A stretch of DNA of 64,000 bases from NCBI GenBank assembly GCA_036012905.1, contig DASCQF010000093.1, positions 62,001-126,000 on the forward strand, given 5' to 3'. Below are positions 16,965 to 25,512 of this stretch, in pieces. The position numbers and the translations under genes are program-made. Under the pieces are notes generated by a model. That model made no database searches. It had not been told where the DNA came from and saw only the letters and a program-made list of their open reading frames with translations. The DNA comes from NP936 sp002726085. GTDB lineage: Bacteria; Acidobacteriota; Vicinamibacteria; Vicinamibacterales; UBA8438. Position 1 is the first letter of the stretch. Every line of letters begins with the position of its first letter.

Positions 16965-19900
16965 ATGATTATCGACAGTCTCATCCGCTGGTCGCTACGC
17001 AACCGTCTCATCGTGCTCGCCGTGGCGGCCGCCTTTCTCGTCTGGGGCACCTACGTGGCGATGCGCATGCCTGTCGACGTGCTGCCGGATCTCACCGCAC
17101 CGACCGTGACGGTGCTGGTGGAGGGTCACGGCATGACGCCGACCGACATGGAGGCGCTCGTGACCTTCCCGATCGAGGCGGCCCTCAATGGCGGGTCCGG
17201 TGTGCGGCGGGTTCGCTCCACCACTGCCGTCGGCATCGCCGTCGTCTGGGTCGACTTCGACTGGGGTGAGGACATCTATCGTGCCAGGCAGACGGTGACG
17301 GAGAAGATGACGGCGGTGGTCGCCGCGCTGCCCGACGAGGTCGAGGCACCGGTGCTGGCGCCGTTGAGCTCGATCATGGGCGAAATCATGTTCGTCGCGC
17401 TCGAGTCCGACGACCACACGCCGCTCGAGCTCCGAACGACGGCCGATGTCCTGGTGCGGCGACGGCTGCTGGCGACGCCCGGCGTGTCGCAGGTTACCGT
17501 CATCGGTGGCGAGCGCCGGCAGTTTGAGGTGCTGGTCGATCCGGAGCGGTTGGCCGATTACGGCGTGGCACTGAGCGCGGTCGAAACAGCACTGCGAGGG
17601 GCGAATCAGAACACGTCGGCCGGCTTCCGGCTGGCCGGCGGGCAGGAGTACCTCATTCAGGGCGTCGGACGGTTGCGGGACCTCGACGCGATAGGCTCGA
17701 CGGTCATCAGCGTCCATGATACCCGTCCGATCCGCGTGGGTGACGTCGCCGAGGTCCGCGTGGGCGAGGCGCTCAAGCGGGGTGACGGGTCGCACAACGG
17801 ACAGCCGGCGGTCATCCTCGGCATTCAACGCCAACCCGATGTCAACACGCTGACGCTGACCCGTCAGCTCGAGACGGTGCTCGATGAGATGCAGACGGAT
17901 CTGCCAGCGGGCATGCGGCTCGATTCGCGCCTGTTCCGACAGTCGGACTTCATCGAGCTCGCGCTCGCCAACCTGACGGTCGCACTGCGCGACGGGACGT
18001 TGCTGGTGGTCCTGGTCACCCTCGTGTTTCTCGCCAACCTGCGCGCCGGAGCGATCACGCTGCTGGCGATTCCGCTATCGCTGCTGGCCGGGGTGGTCGG
18101 TTTGCGTCTGGCGGGTCTGTCGATCAACAGCATGACCCTCGGCGGCATGGCAATCGCCGTCGGCGCGCTTGTCGACGACGCGATCGTCGATGTCGAAAAC
18201 GTCACGCGGCGACTTCGGGAGAACGCCGGGCTCCCGGCCACAGCGCGCCGATCAACGGTGGAGGTCGTCTACCTCGCCAGCCGGGAGATCCGCAGCTCCA
18301 TCATCTTCGCGACGCTCATTGTGATGCTGGTGTTCCTGCCGCTCTTTTTCCTCGCCGGGGTCGAGGGCCGCCTGCTGCAGCCGCTCGGCGTCGCGTATCT
18401 CATCTCGCTGTTTGCGTCGCTGGTCGTCGCCCTCACGGTGACCCCGGCGCTCTGCGCGTATCTGCTCCCGGGCATGCGGAGCATTCTCGAGGGGCGGGAG
18501 CCAGTGCTGGCGAAGGCGTTGAAGCGAGGCTATCAGAGCCTGTTGCCCTATGCCCTCCATCATCCGCGGGTCATCATCGGCGCGTCCGGGCTGCTACTCA
18601 TCGGGGCGCTCGCAACGACGCCGCTGATGGGGCGGGCCTTTTTGCCGGCGTTCAATGAAGGGGCGCTCGTCATCAGCGCGGTGACGCTGCCGGGCACGAG
18701 TCTCGCCGAGTCCAACGCGCTGGGCAGCGCCATCGAACGTCTCCTGCTCGAAGTGCCGGAAGTCGTGGCGACCGCCCGGAGGACAGGGCGGGCCGAGCTC
18801 GACGAACACGTTCAGGGCGTCGAATCGGCGGAAATCGACGTGCGTTTGGAGCCCGAGGGCCGGCCCCGTGAGATCGTGCTGCAGGAGATTCGCGATCGGT
18901 TGTCCTTGGTCCCCGGCACCAACATCACGATTGGCCAGCCCATCTCTCACCGGATCGACCACATGCTGTCGGGTTCGCGCGCGAACGTGGCGGTCAAGAT
19001 CTTCGGTGACGACCTCGTCGTGCTGCGTGCGCTCGGCGAGCAGGCGGTCTCGGCAATGCAGGACATCCCGGGGCTCGTCGATCTGGCCATGGAGCCGCAG
19101 GCCGACATTCCGACCGTGCGCGTCAGCTTCGACCGGGCCGCCCTCGCCAGGCACGGGTTGCCGGCCGGTCAGGCCGCGCTGGCTCTGGAAACGGCATTGC
19201 TGGGCCGGGAGGTCGGACAGATCATCGACGGCCAGATGATGTTTCCGCTGATCCTGCGCTACGCGCCGACCGACCTGGCCAACCTCGACGCGCTGTGGCA
19301 GACGCGGATCGACATGCCCGCGGGGGCGCGCGTGCCGCTCGGCAGCCTGGCCGCAATTGTGGAGGACCGGGGACCGAACTTCATAGGTCGTGAGAACGTG
19401 CAGCGGCGTATCGTCGTCACGTCGAACATCGCCGGTCGCGACCTCGGGAGCGTCGTGACCGACATCCGCGAGCGGGTAGCGGCCGGTGTCACCCTGCCGG
19501 ACGGGTATCGGGTCGAATACGGTGGGCAGTTCGAGGCCGAAGCAGAGGCCTCTCGTCTCTTGCTGGGTCTCGGCCTCGCCGCGGTCGTCGGCATCTTTCT
19601 CATCCTGCTCAGCGCGTTTCGGTCCGCACGGGATGCGGCCATCGTCATGATCAATCTGCCCCTGGCGTTGATCGGCGGTGTCGTCGGTGTATTCCTGGGC
19701 GATGGGGTGCTGTCGATCGCCGCCTTGATCGGGTTCATCTCGCTTTTCGGCATCGCCACCCGCAACGGCATCATGCTGGTCTCGCACATTCGACGCCTGC
19801 GCGAAACGGAAGGGGTGAGAGACCTGCGCGAGGCGGTCATCCAGGGCTCGGTCAACCGACTCGTGCCAATCTTGATGACGGCGCTGTCAACCGGGTTGGC

Positions 19901-20057
19901 GCTCGTGCCAATCGCCCTCGGATTTGGAGAGCCAGGCAGCGAGATCCAGGCTCCGCTCGCGCTGGTCATCGTGTGCGGGCTGTTCTCGTCGACCGCCCTG
20001 AACATGTTCGTGGTGCCGGCGATCTATTGGAGCAGCGTGAAGAGCGGACCGGCATGA
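16965..20057 (+). CDS. RND heavy-metal efflux pump, CzcA/CusA-like
   Basis: A 1030-residue inner-membrane proton-driven transporter with the full RND layout of twelve membrane helices and two large periplasmic loops. The start MIIDSLIRWSLRNRLIVLAV and VDVLPDLTAPTVTVLVEGHG are typical of the heavy-metal (HME) branch. Helix 4 carries VGALVDDAIVDVENVTRRL, which has the acidic residues used for proton relay in CzcA/CusA proteins. Later segments (NLPLALIGGVVGVFLGDGVL, GFISLFGIATRNGIMLVSHI) are standard. Substrate metal cannot be fixed from sequence; the His-rich neighbours suggest Zn, Co, Ni or Cu. It completes the pump with the two genes before it, although a REP-like repeat separates it from the adaptor. 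Confidence 0.92.
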   Translation: MIIDSLIRWSLRNRLIVLAVAAAFLVWGTYVAMRMPVDVLPDLTAPTVTVLVEGHGMTPTDMEALVTFPIEAALNGGSGVRRVRSTTAVGIAVVWVDFDWGEDIYRARQTVTEKMTAVVAALPDEVEAPVLAPLSSIMGEIMFVALESDDHTPLELRTTADVLVRRRLLATPGVSQVTVIGGERRQFEVLVDPERLADYGVALSAVETALRGANQNTSAGFRLAGGQEYLIQGVGRLRDLDAIGSTVISVHDTRPIRVGDVAEVRVGEALKRGDGSHNGQPAVILGIQRQPDVNTLTLTRQLETVLDEMQTDLPAGMRLDSRLFRQSDFIELALANLTVALRDGTLLVVLVTLVFLANLRAGAITLLAIPLSLLAGVVGLRLAGLSINSMTLGGMAIAVGALVDDAIVDVENVTRRLRENAGLPATARRSTVEVVYLASREIRSSIIFATLIVMLVFLPLFFLAGVEGRLLQPLGVAYLISLFASLVVALTVTPALCAYLLPGMRSILEGREPVLAKALKRGYQSLLPYALHHPRVIIGASGLLLIGALATTPLMGRAFLPAFNEGALVISAVTLPGTSLAESNALGSAIERLLLEVPEVVATARRTGRAELDEHVQGVESAEIDVRLEPEGRPREIVLQEIRDRLSLVPGTNITIGQPISHRIDHMLSGSRANVAVKIFGDDLVVLRALGEQAVSAMQDIPGLVDLAMEPQADIPTVRVSFDRAALARHGLPAGQAALALETALLGREVGQIIDGQMMFPLILRYAPTDLANLDALWQTRIDMPAGARVPLGSLAAIVEDRGPNFIGRENVQRRIVVTSNIAGRDLGSVVTDIRERVAAGVTLPDGYRVEYGGQFEAEAEASRLLLGLGLAAVVGIFLILLSAFRSARDAAIVMINLPLALIGGVVGVFLGDGVLSIAALIGFISLFGIATRNGIMLVSHIRRLRETEGVRDLREAVIQGSVNRLVPILMTALSTGLALVPIALGFGEPGSEIQAPLALVIVCGLFSSTALNMFVVPAIYWSSVKSGPA

Positions 20058-20162
20058 GCACATGCCACTGTTCATGGTTTGATGTCGGGCGCCATCGAAC
20101 CACTGGGAACGAACAGAACCGATAATGTTTGGAACGAGTTACGGCTGTTCCGCAGCGCACGA

Positions 20163-20192
20163 CATTGGCCCGCTCGGGCCAATGGGTATACC
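20163..20192 (+). promoter_or_regulatory. Candidate promoter with overlapping palindrome upstream of DUF5916 gene
   Basis: TTGGCC (20165-20170) and TATACC (20187-20192) are spaced by 16 bases and fit a sigma-70-type promoter about 40 bases upstream of the ATG at 20231. A perfect inverted repeat, CATTGGCCCG-CT-CGGGCCAATG (20163-20184), covers the -35 element and most of the spacer, where a repressor would block polymerase. No run of T follows, so it is not an intrinsic terminator for the pump operon. Confidence 0.4.
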
Positions 20193-20230
20193 GTGTAAAG
20201 AATGCCTGTGACGGACACAGGGAATTCTGA

Positions 20231-23197
20231 ATGATGATGATGCCGATTCGAAGCTGTCTGGGCGTACCCGCTCGGAGCCTGTACCCGATGGTGTGTGCGT
20301 TCGCCGTTCTGGCGTCGACCATGCCCGTGTCGGCTCAGCAGGGCGTGCCTCCCCCCCAGACCGTCGCGGTCGTGCCGTTCGAGAACCTGAGTGGATCTCC
20401 TGGAGACGATTGGATCGGCGCCGGTATCGCCGAATCGCTGGCGACCGGACTCCCGGGCGGGTACCCGGTGATAGCGCGCGCCGGTGTCACCGATTCAGCG
20501 GGTGAGACACCCGAGGGCACGGGAGAAGAGGCGAGCCAAGGGTTGCTGGAGGTCGGCCGTCGTCTCGGTGCGCAGTATGTGGTCGGGGGCGCTTACCAGC
20601 GGGTTGGTGGAGCAATACGGATCACCGGGCGGTTCGTCGACGTCTCGTCCGGTGCGGTCGTCCGGTCTACGCTGATCGACGGCGCGCTCGACGATCTCTT
20701 CAGCCTGCAGGACCGCCTCGTGGCGGAGCTCTCAGGGCCGCCAGCGGGTGTGGCCACGGACCCGTTCAACGCCCGGCGTGAGCCGACCGTCTCGGAACCG
20801 ACCGTCTCGGAGCCGGCGACGGCGCAGCCGCCCGCCGCAATCGTCCCGCCAAGCTCCGCCGAAACGTCCACGGCACCGCCCGCGGCCGTCAGCGCACCGT
20901 CCGGCACCGTGGCCAACGCGGGGTTCGCGGTCAGCCCGAACGCCGCGCTGCTCGCCGCGATCGAGGGCCCCGCGCCTCCGGCTGCTCCCGAGGTCGTGAC
21001 GCGAGACGAACAGGGCCGGGCGACCGTGCGGGCCATCAGGCTCGACGAGGGCATCCGGCTCGATGGGCAGCTCGACGAGGCGGTCTACCAGGATGTGCCG
21101 GCGATCACCGACTTCGTCCAGCTGATGCCGGTGGAAGGGGCGCCCGCCACGGAGAAGACCGAGGCGTGGATCATGTTCGACGACACGAACGTGTATGTCT
21201 CCGCCCGTGTCTGGGATTCGGCGCCCGAGAGTGAATGGGTCGCCAATGAAATGCGGCGCGACACCAACCAGCTGCGACAGAACGACACGTTCGCCGCCTT
21301 CTTCGACACGTTCTACGACCGTAGGAACGGCTTCAATTTCTACACCAACCCGCTGGCGGCGCGCGCCGATCAGCAGTTCACGAACGAAGGTAATCCCAAC
21401 GGCGACTGGAATCCCGTGTGGGACGTGCGATCGGGTCGGTTTGACGGTGGGTGGACCACCGAGATGGAAATCCCGTTCAAGAGTCTGCGGTATCGGTCCG
21501 GGAACCCGCAGTTGTGGGGCGTGCAGCTGCGGCGGGCGATTCGACGCAAGAACGAGTGGGTCTATCTGACACGGCTGCCGATCTCGGCAGGCGGCGGTCA
21601 GGGCTCCTCCGGCATCTTCCGCGTGTCGTCGGCCGGCACGCTGGTCGGCATGGAACCGCCGACGGCGAGCCGGAACATCGAGATCAAGCCGTATGCGATT
21701 GGCGGAATGACGACCGACGTCAACGCGAACCCGGTGAAAAACCGCGAGGGCGACGGCGACTTCGGGCTCGACGTGAAATACGGCATCACGCAGAACCTGA
21801 CGGCCGACTTCACCTACAACACCGACTTCGCGCAGGTGGAGGTGGACGAACAGCAGGTGAATCTGACCCGGTTCAGCCTCTTCTTCCCGGAGAAGCGGGA
21901 GTTCTTCCTCGAGGGACGCGGTGTGTTCGACTTCGCTCGGGGCGGAGTGGGTGGCGGGTTCGGCGGCCCAGGGGGCGGCGGCGGCGGATTCTTCGGCGGC
22001 GGCAGCGCGCCGACCTTGTTCTACAGCCGGCGGATCGGTCTGCAGGGCGGCCAGGTCGTGCCGATACTCGGCGGCGGCCGGGTGACCGGCAAGGTCGGGC
22101 AGTTCAACGTCGGCGCCCTGAGCATCCAGGCTGACGACCAGGTGTCCTCTGGGGTCGCGTCGACCAACTTCACCGTCGCACGGGTCAAGCGCGACATTCT
22201 CCGGCGAAGCGCGATCGGCGCCCTCTTCACCAACCGATCGGTCTCTCTGTCCGGCGACGGCGCCAGCCGCACCTATGGGGCAGACGCGACGTTCGCCTTC
22301 TACGACAACATCCAGATGCTCGGTTACTACGCGAAGACGGAGACACCGGGGCTGATCGGCGAGGACACCAGCTATCAGGCGCGTTTCGGCTACGGGCCGG
22401 ACCGCTACGGCGTGCAGGTCGTCCACCTGCTCGTCGAAGACAACTTCAATCCCGAGGTGGGCTTCCTCAGACGAGACAACTTCCGGCGCACGTTCGTGGA
22501 AGGTCGGTTCAGCCCACGACCGAGCTCAATCGACGCGATCCGGCAGTTCATGTTGGTGGGCAGCATCGACTACATTCTGACGGCCGACACCAACCTGCTG
22601 GAGACTCGCCACAACAGCCTCGCCTTCCAGACCGAATTCGAGAGCAGCGACCGGCTCGGGGTGACCATCAACGATAACTACGAGCTGCTGCAGCAGCCGT
22701 TTTCACCGGGTGGTGGCGTGAGCATACCGGTCGGAGGCTACGCCTTCAACGACGTCGAGGTGTCGTATTCGCTCGGACAGCAGCGACGCATCAATGGCGG
22801 CGTACGGCTCCAGCATGGCGGCTACTTCAACGGCGACATCACCACCCTCGGCCTGCGACCGTGGCGTGTCGCCGTCTTGCCGCAGATGTCGATCGAGCCG
22901 AGCCTGTCGCTGAACTGGATCGACACACCGGGCGGCTCGTTTCGAACCGATCTCGCGGTGACGCGGGTCAGCTACGCGTTCAACCCGCGCATGTTCTTCA
23001 GCGGACTGCTGCAGTACAACTCCGCGAGCGACACGCTCAGCACGAATATGCGTCTGCGGTGGGAGTACAGCCCGGGGAGCGAGCTGTTCGTGGTCTACAC
23101 CGAGGATCGCGACACGATGACGTTGCGGCCCGATCGGTTCACCGAGCTCCGCAACCGCGGCTTCGTCGTCAAATTCAACCGGTTGTTCAGGTTCTAG
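20231..23197 (+). CDS. FlgO-like/CBM9/DUF5916 outer-membrane barrel protein
   Basis: A 988-residue exported protein with three parts. After the signal peptide (ending PVSAQ) residues 35-165 hold VAVVPFENLSGSPGDDWIGA and AQYVVGGAYQRVGGAIRITG, a FlgO/CsgG-like domain. A Pro/Ala/Thr linker follows. At about 275-450 there is a carbohydrate-binding CBM9-like domain (IRLDGQLDEAVYQDVPAITD, WIMFDDTNVYVSARVWDS, DTFAAFFDTFYDRRNGFNFY). The rest is the DUF5916 beta-barrel region (VDEQQVNLTRFSLFFPEKRE, FFLEGRGVFDF) ending in F, as outer-membrane proteins do. A Gly-rich loop (GGPGGGGGGFFGGG) lies in it. DUF5916 proteins are common in Bacteroidota and Acidobacteriota; function is not established. Four tandem ATG codons make the exact start ambiguous by up to nine bases. 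Confidence 0.85.
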   Translation: MMMMPIRSCLGVPARSLYPMVCAFAVLASTMPVSAQQGVPPPQTVAVVPFENLSGSPGDDWIGAGIAESLATGLPGGYPVIARAGVTDSAGETPEGTGEEASQGLLEVGRRLGAQYVVGGAYQRVGGAIRITGRFVDVSSGAVVRSTLIDGALDDLFSLQDRLVAELSGPPAGVATDPFNARREPTVSEPTVSEPATAQPPAAIVPPSSAETSTAPPAAVSAPSGTVANAGFAVSPNAALLAAIEGPAPPAAPEVVTRDEQGRATVRAIRLDEGIRLDGQLDEAVYQDVPAITDFVQLMPVEGAPATEKTEAWIMFDDTNVYVSARVWDSAPESEWVANEMRRDTNQLRQNDTFAAFFDTFYDRRNGFNFYTNPLAARADQQFTNEGNPNGDWNPVWDVRSGRFDGGWTTEMEIPFKSLRYRSGNPQLWGVQLRRAIRRKNEWVYLTRLPISAGGGQGSSGIFRVSSAGTLVGMEPPTASRNIEIKPYAIGGMTTDVNANPVKNREGDGDFGLDVKYGITQNLTADFTYNTDFAQVEVDEQQVNLTRFSLFFPEKREFFLEGRGVFDFARGGVGGGFGGPGGGGGGFFGGGSAPTLFYSRRIGLQGGQVVPILGGGRVTGKVGQFNVGALSIQADDQVSSGVASTNFTVARVKRDILRRSAIGALFTNRSVSLSGDGASRTYGADATFAFYDNIQMLGYYAKTETPGLIGEDTSYQARFGYGPDRYGVQVVHLLVEDNFNPEVGFLRRDNFRRTFVEGRFSPRPSSIDAIRQFMLVGSIDYILTADTNLLETRHNSLAFQTEFESSDRLGVTINDNYELLQQPFSPGGGVSIPVGGYAFNDVEVSYSLGQQRRINGGVRLQHGGYFNGDITTLGLRPWRVAVLPQMSIEPSLSLNWIDTPGGSFRTDLAVTRVSYAFNPRMFFSGLLQYNSASDTLSTNMRLRWEYSPGSELFVVYTEDRDTMTLRPDRFTELRNRGFVVKFNRLFRF

Positions 23198-23385
23198 CGA
23201 GACTCCGCCTCAGACCACCCAGTTGCCGTCGGCTCCCGCCTCGCTAGGCTACCATTCTTCAATGGTCCCGCTACGCGGGGGACAAGACTCCCCGAGCGGC
23301 ACGAGAGCAGGGGAACCGCGAACCAAGGTTGACTCACCAGTCCCGATTCGCACCACTCATGGAGTCTAGTCGCGCAGTCCAGCCT

Positions 23386-25404
23386 CTAGCGCCCTGGCAT
23401 CACCTTCCCGGAATACTCCAGCATCTGGGCCGTGAGGTCCTGCGGATACGAGATCGCCACGTCGGTGATCGCGCCGCTCGAGTCGAGCACCGGCTCGAGC
23501 CGCGGCTGCACGAACCCGCTGTAGGACGCCAGCCCGATCGCGTCGACGCGCGCCACCACCTCGTCACGCAAGACCGGGTCGAAGTGGATGCCGTAGGTGT
23601 CGAACAGCGTCCTGGCCGCGTCGTAGTTGCCTTCGGACTTGATCTCCTGCACTTCGGCAAGCAGCGTGGCGACCCCGTCGCGAAACGCGCGCCAGTCAAC
23701 CATCACGTAGAACGTCTTGCCGTCGCGCGTCCGCTTCTCGATCGCGTCGGTGTTCGCCATCATCCAGTGGACGATCATCTGGCGGTTGCGCATGTGGTCT
23801 TCGGCAATCTGGGTTCCCTCGCGGACCCGCCGGAGCTGCAACAACGCGTTCCGGGTGTAGCTCTCGTACTCCGCGCGGATGATGTCTTCGTGGGCGTCGG
23901 CCGGCAGCACTCCCAGCTCGACCAGCTTCGGGTCGGCCAGGAAGTAGAGCCCGATCAGATCGGCCCGCCCCTCCTCGAGCGCCGAATACTGCTCCTTCAG
24001 GTCTGGCTGCGCGGAGCCGCCAAGCCGCTCGGCCAGCTTGCCCGAGGCATGCCCGATTACCTCGTGCATGTTGGTCGTCATCTCGCCGGCCAGGCTGCCC
24101 CACTGGCGCGACCGCTCCGCCTCTTCGGCGGTCCAGGCGAACTCCTGGCGGTAGTTACCGGGCCGCGAGCGGTCGTAGCTCTCGTTGACGTTCGAGAGTG
24201 ACACCGACTTGCTGCCGTTCTGCTCGCGCACCGTCTGATCGTTCGGCAGGTTGATGCCGATCGGCGTCACCGGACCCGAATCGCCCGTCTCGACCACCAC
24301 GTCGATGGCGTTCGCCGTGATCCCGGTCACCCCGTCCTTGCGATACTTCGGATCCCACGGCATCCGGTCTTCGAACCACTGCGCGTTGGCGGCCAGCGTC
24401 TTGATGGCGCCGGTCTTTTCCGGATTCACGTAGAAAACCAGCGCTTCCCACGCACCCTTGGCGCCGCGGGCGTCCATGTACACCTCGGTGAAGCCGTTGA
24501 TCGTGTCGACGCTCGATTCCTGGTCCTCGACCCAGGCGATGTCGTAGGCGCGCTGATCGACCGGCGACCCGGTGCGGTAGTAGGCGATGTTGGCCCGGAG
24601 CGCCTTCGCCATCGGCTCGCTCGCATACGGGATCGCGGCTTCGAGGTGACGGATAATCTCGGAGATCTCGTCGCTGTACTTGCCCCCGATCTTGTAGACC
24701 TCCTCGACCAGCTCCCCGTTCACGTTCACGAGGCGCGACGTAAGCGGGAACTGCTCCTCGAACCCGTCGAGATCGGCCGTCGAGACCCCCTTGTAGAGGT
24801 TGTTGGCGCTCGCCAGCAGCATGTCGTCGCCGGGAGCGGGGGTCTTGTTGGTGACAATCGACTCGAACTCCGCGTCGAAGAAGAGCGGCCTCATCCGCTC
24901 CACCATCTGGATCACGCTCTCGCCGTCGCGGGTCGGAAAGGTGGCACCGGAACGGGCCGCCGCCTCGATCGCCGCCCGGAAGGCCGAGGGGGTCGTCTCG
25001 ACGACGAACTTGCGCGCGGTCAGGTTGTTGAACGGCCCGGTGTTGATCCAGAAGAGCTTCGTGTAGATGTGCACGGCCTCCAGCGTGGCGGGATCGACAC
25101 CCTCGGGATGGGTGATGATCTCCTCGAGTACCTCACGCATCTCGAGGTTATGTTCATAGCGCTGGTCGTAATAGATGTCGCGGCCGGCCAGCGCGGCCTG
25201 ATAGAGGTGCCAGATCAGGGTCTTCTCGCGCAGCGTCAGCGCCTCGAACCCGTCGGCGTAGGTCTGGACGATGGCGGCGTCGCCGATTCGCTCGAGCAGA
25301 TAAGGCCGATCCGACGCTTCCTGCGCCGCGCGAACCGTCGGGGCCCCACTCGTTGTCGCCACACCCATCGCCACCGCCAGCATCACGACTCCTTGAAAAC
25401 GCAT
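23386..25404 (-). CDS. Secreted dipeptidyl peptidase III-like zinc peptidase (M49)
   Basis: A 672-residue protein with a signal peptide (MRFQGVVMLAVAMGVATTSG). The zinc site is HEVIGH (within NMHEVIGHASGKLAER), the HExxGH motif specific to the M49 family, with the third ligand in EEGRADLIGLYFL downstream. DPP III removes dipeptides from the N-termini of oligopeptides. Many M49 enzymes are cytoplasmic, so the signal peptide suggests periplasmic use. It is divergently transcribed from the DPP IV-like gene across a 108-base AT-richer gap, which suggests joint control of peptide degradation. Confidence 0.9.
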   Translation of the reverse strand: MRFQGVVMLAVAMGVATTSGAPTVRAAQEASDRPYLLERIGDAAIVQTYADGFEALTLREKTLIWHLYQAALAGRDIYYDQRYEHNLEMREVLEEIITHPEGVDPATLEAVHIYTKLFWINTGPFNNLTARKFVVETTPSAFRAAIEAAARSGATFPTRDGESVIQMVERMRPLFFDAEFESIVTNKTPAPGDDMLLASANNLYKGVSTADLDGFEEQFPLTSRLVNVNGELVEEVYKIGGKYSDEISEIIRHLEAAIPYASEPMAKALRANIAYYRTGSPVDQRAYDIAWVEDQESSVDTINGFTEVYMDARGAKGAWEALVFYVNPEKTGAIKTLAANAQWFEDRMPWDPKYRKDGVTGITANAIDVVVETGDSGPVTPIGINLPNDQTVREQNGSKSVSLSNVNESYDRSRPGNYRQEFAWTAEEAERSRQWGSLAGEMTTNMHEVIGHASGKLAERLGGSAQPDLKEQYSALEEGRADLIGLYFLADPKLVELGVLPADAHEDIIRAEYESYTRNALLQLRRVREGTQIAEDHMRNRQMIVHWMMANTDAIEKRTRDGKTFYVMVDWRAFRDGVATLLAEVQEIKSEGNYDAARTLFDTYGIHFDPVLRDEVVARVDAIGLASYSGFVQPRLEPVLDSSGAITDVAISYPQDLTAQMLEYSGKVMPGR

Positions 25405-25512
25405 CGGTCCTCCCCACGAACGAACGGTCTCTGCCGCTCGATTTTTGCTAAGCTAATCCGGTCCTATCTTAACCCGTCAGGCCGGCAGGAGCCGGACCGA
25501 GGGAGACACGCC

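Noticed and set aside
20163..20184. Intrinsic terminator of the metal-pump operon
   Set aside because: The hairpin is not followed by a T-run, and it overlaps a likely promoter.
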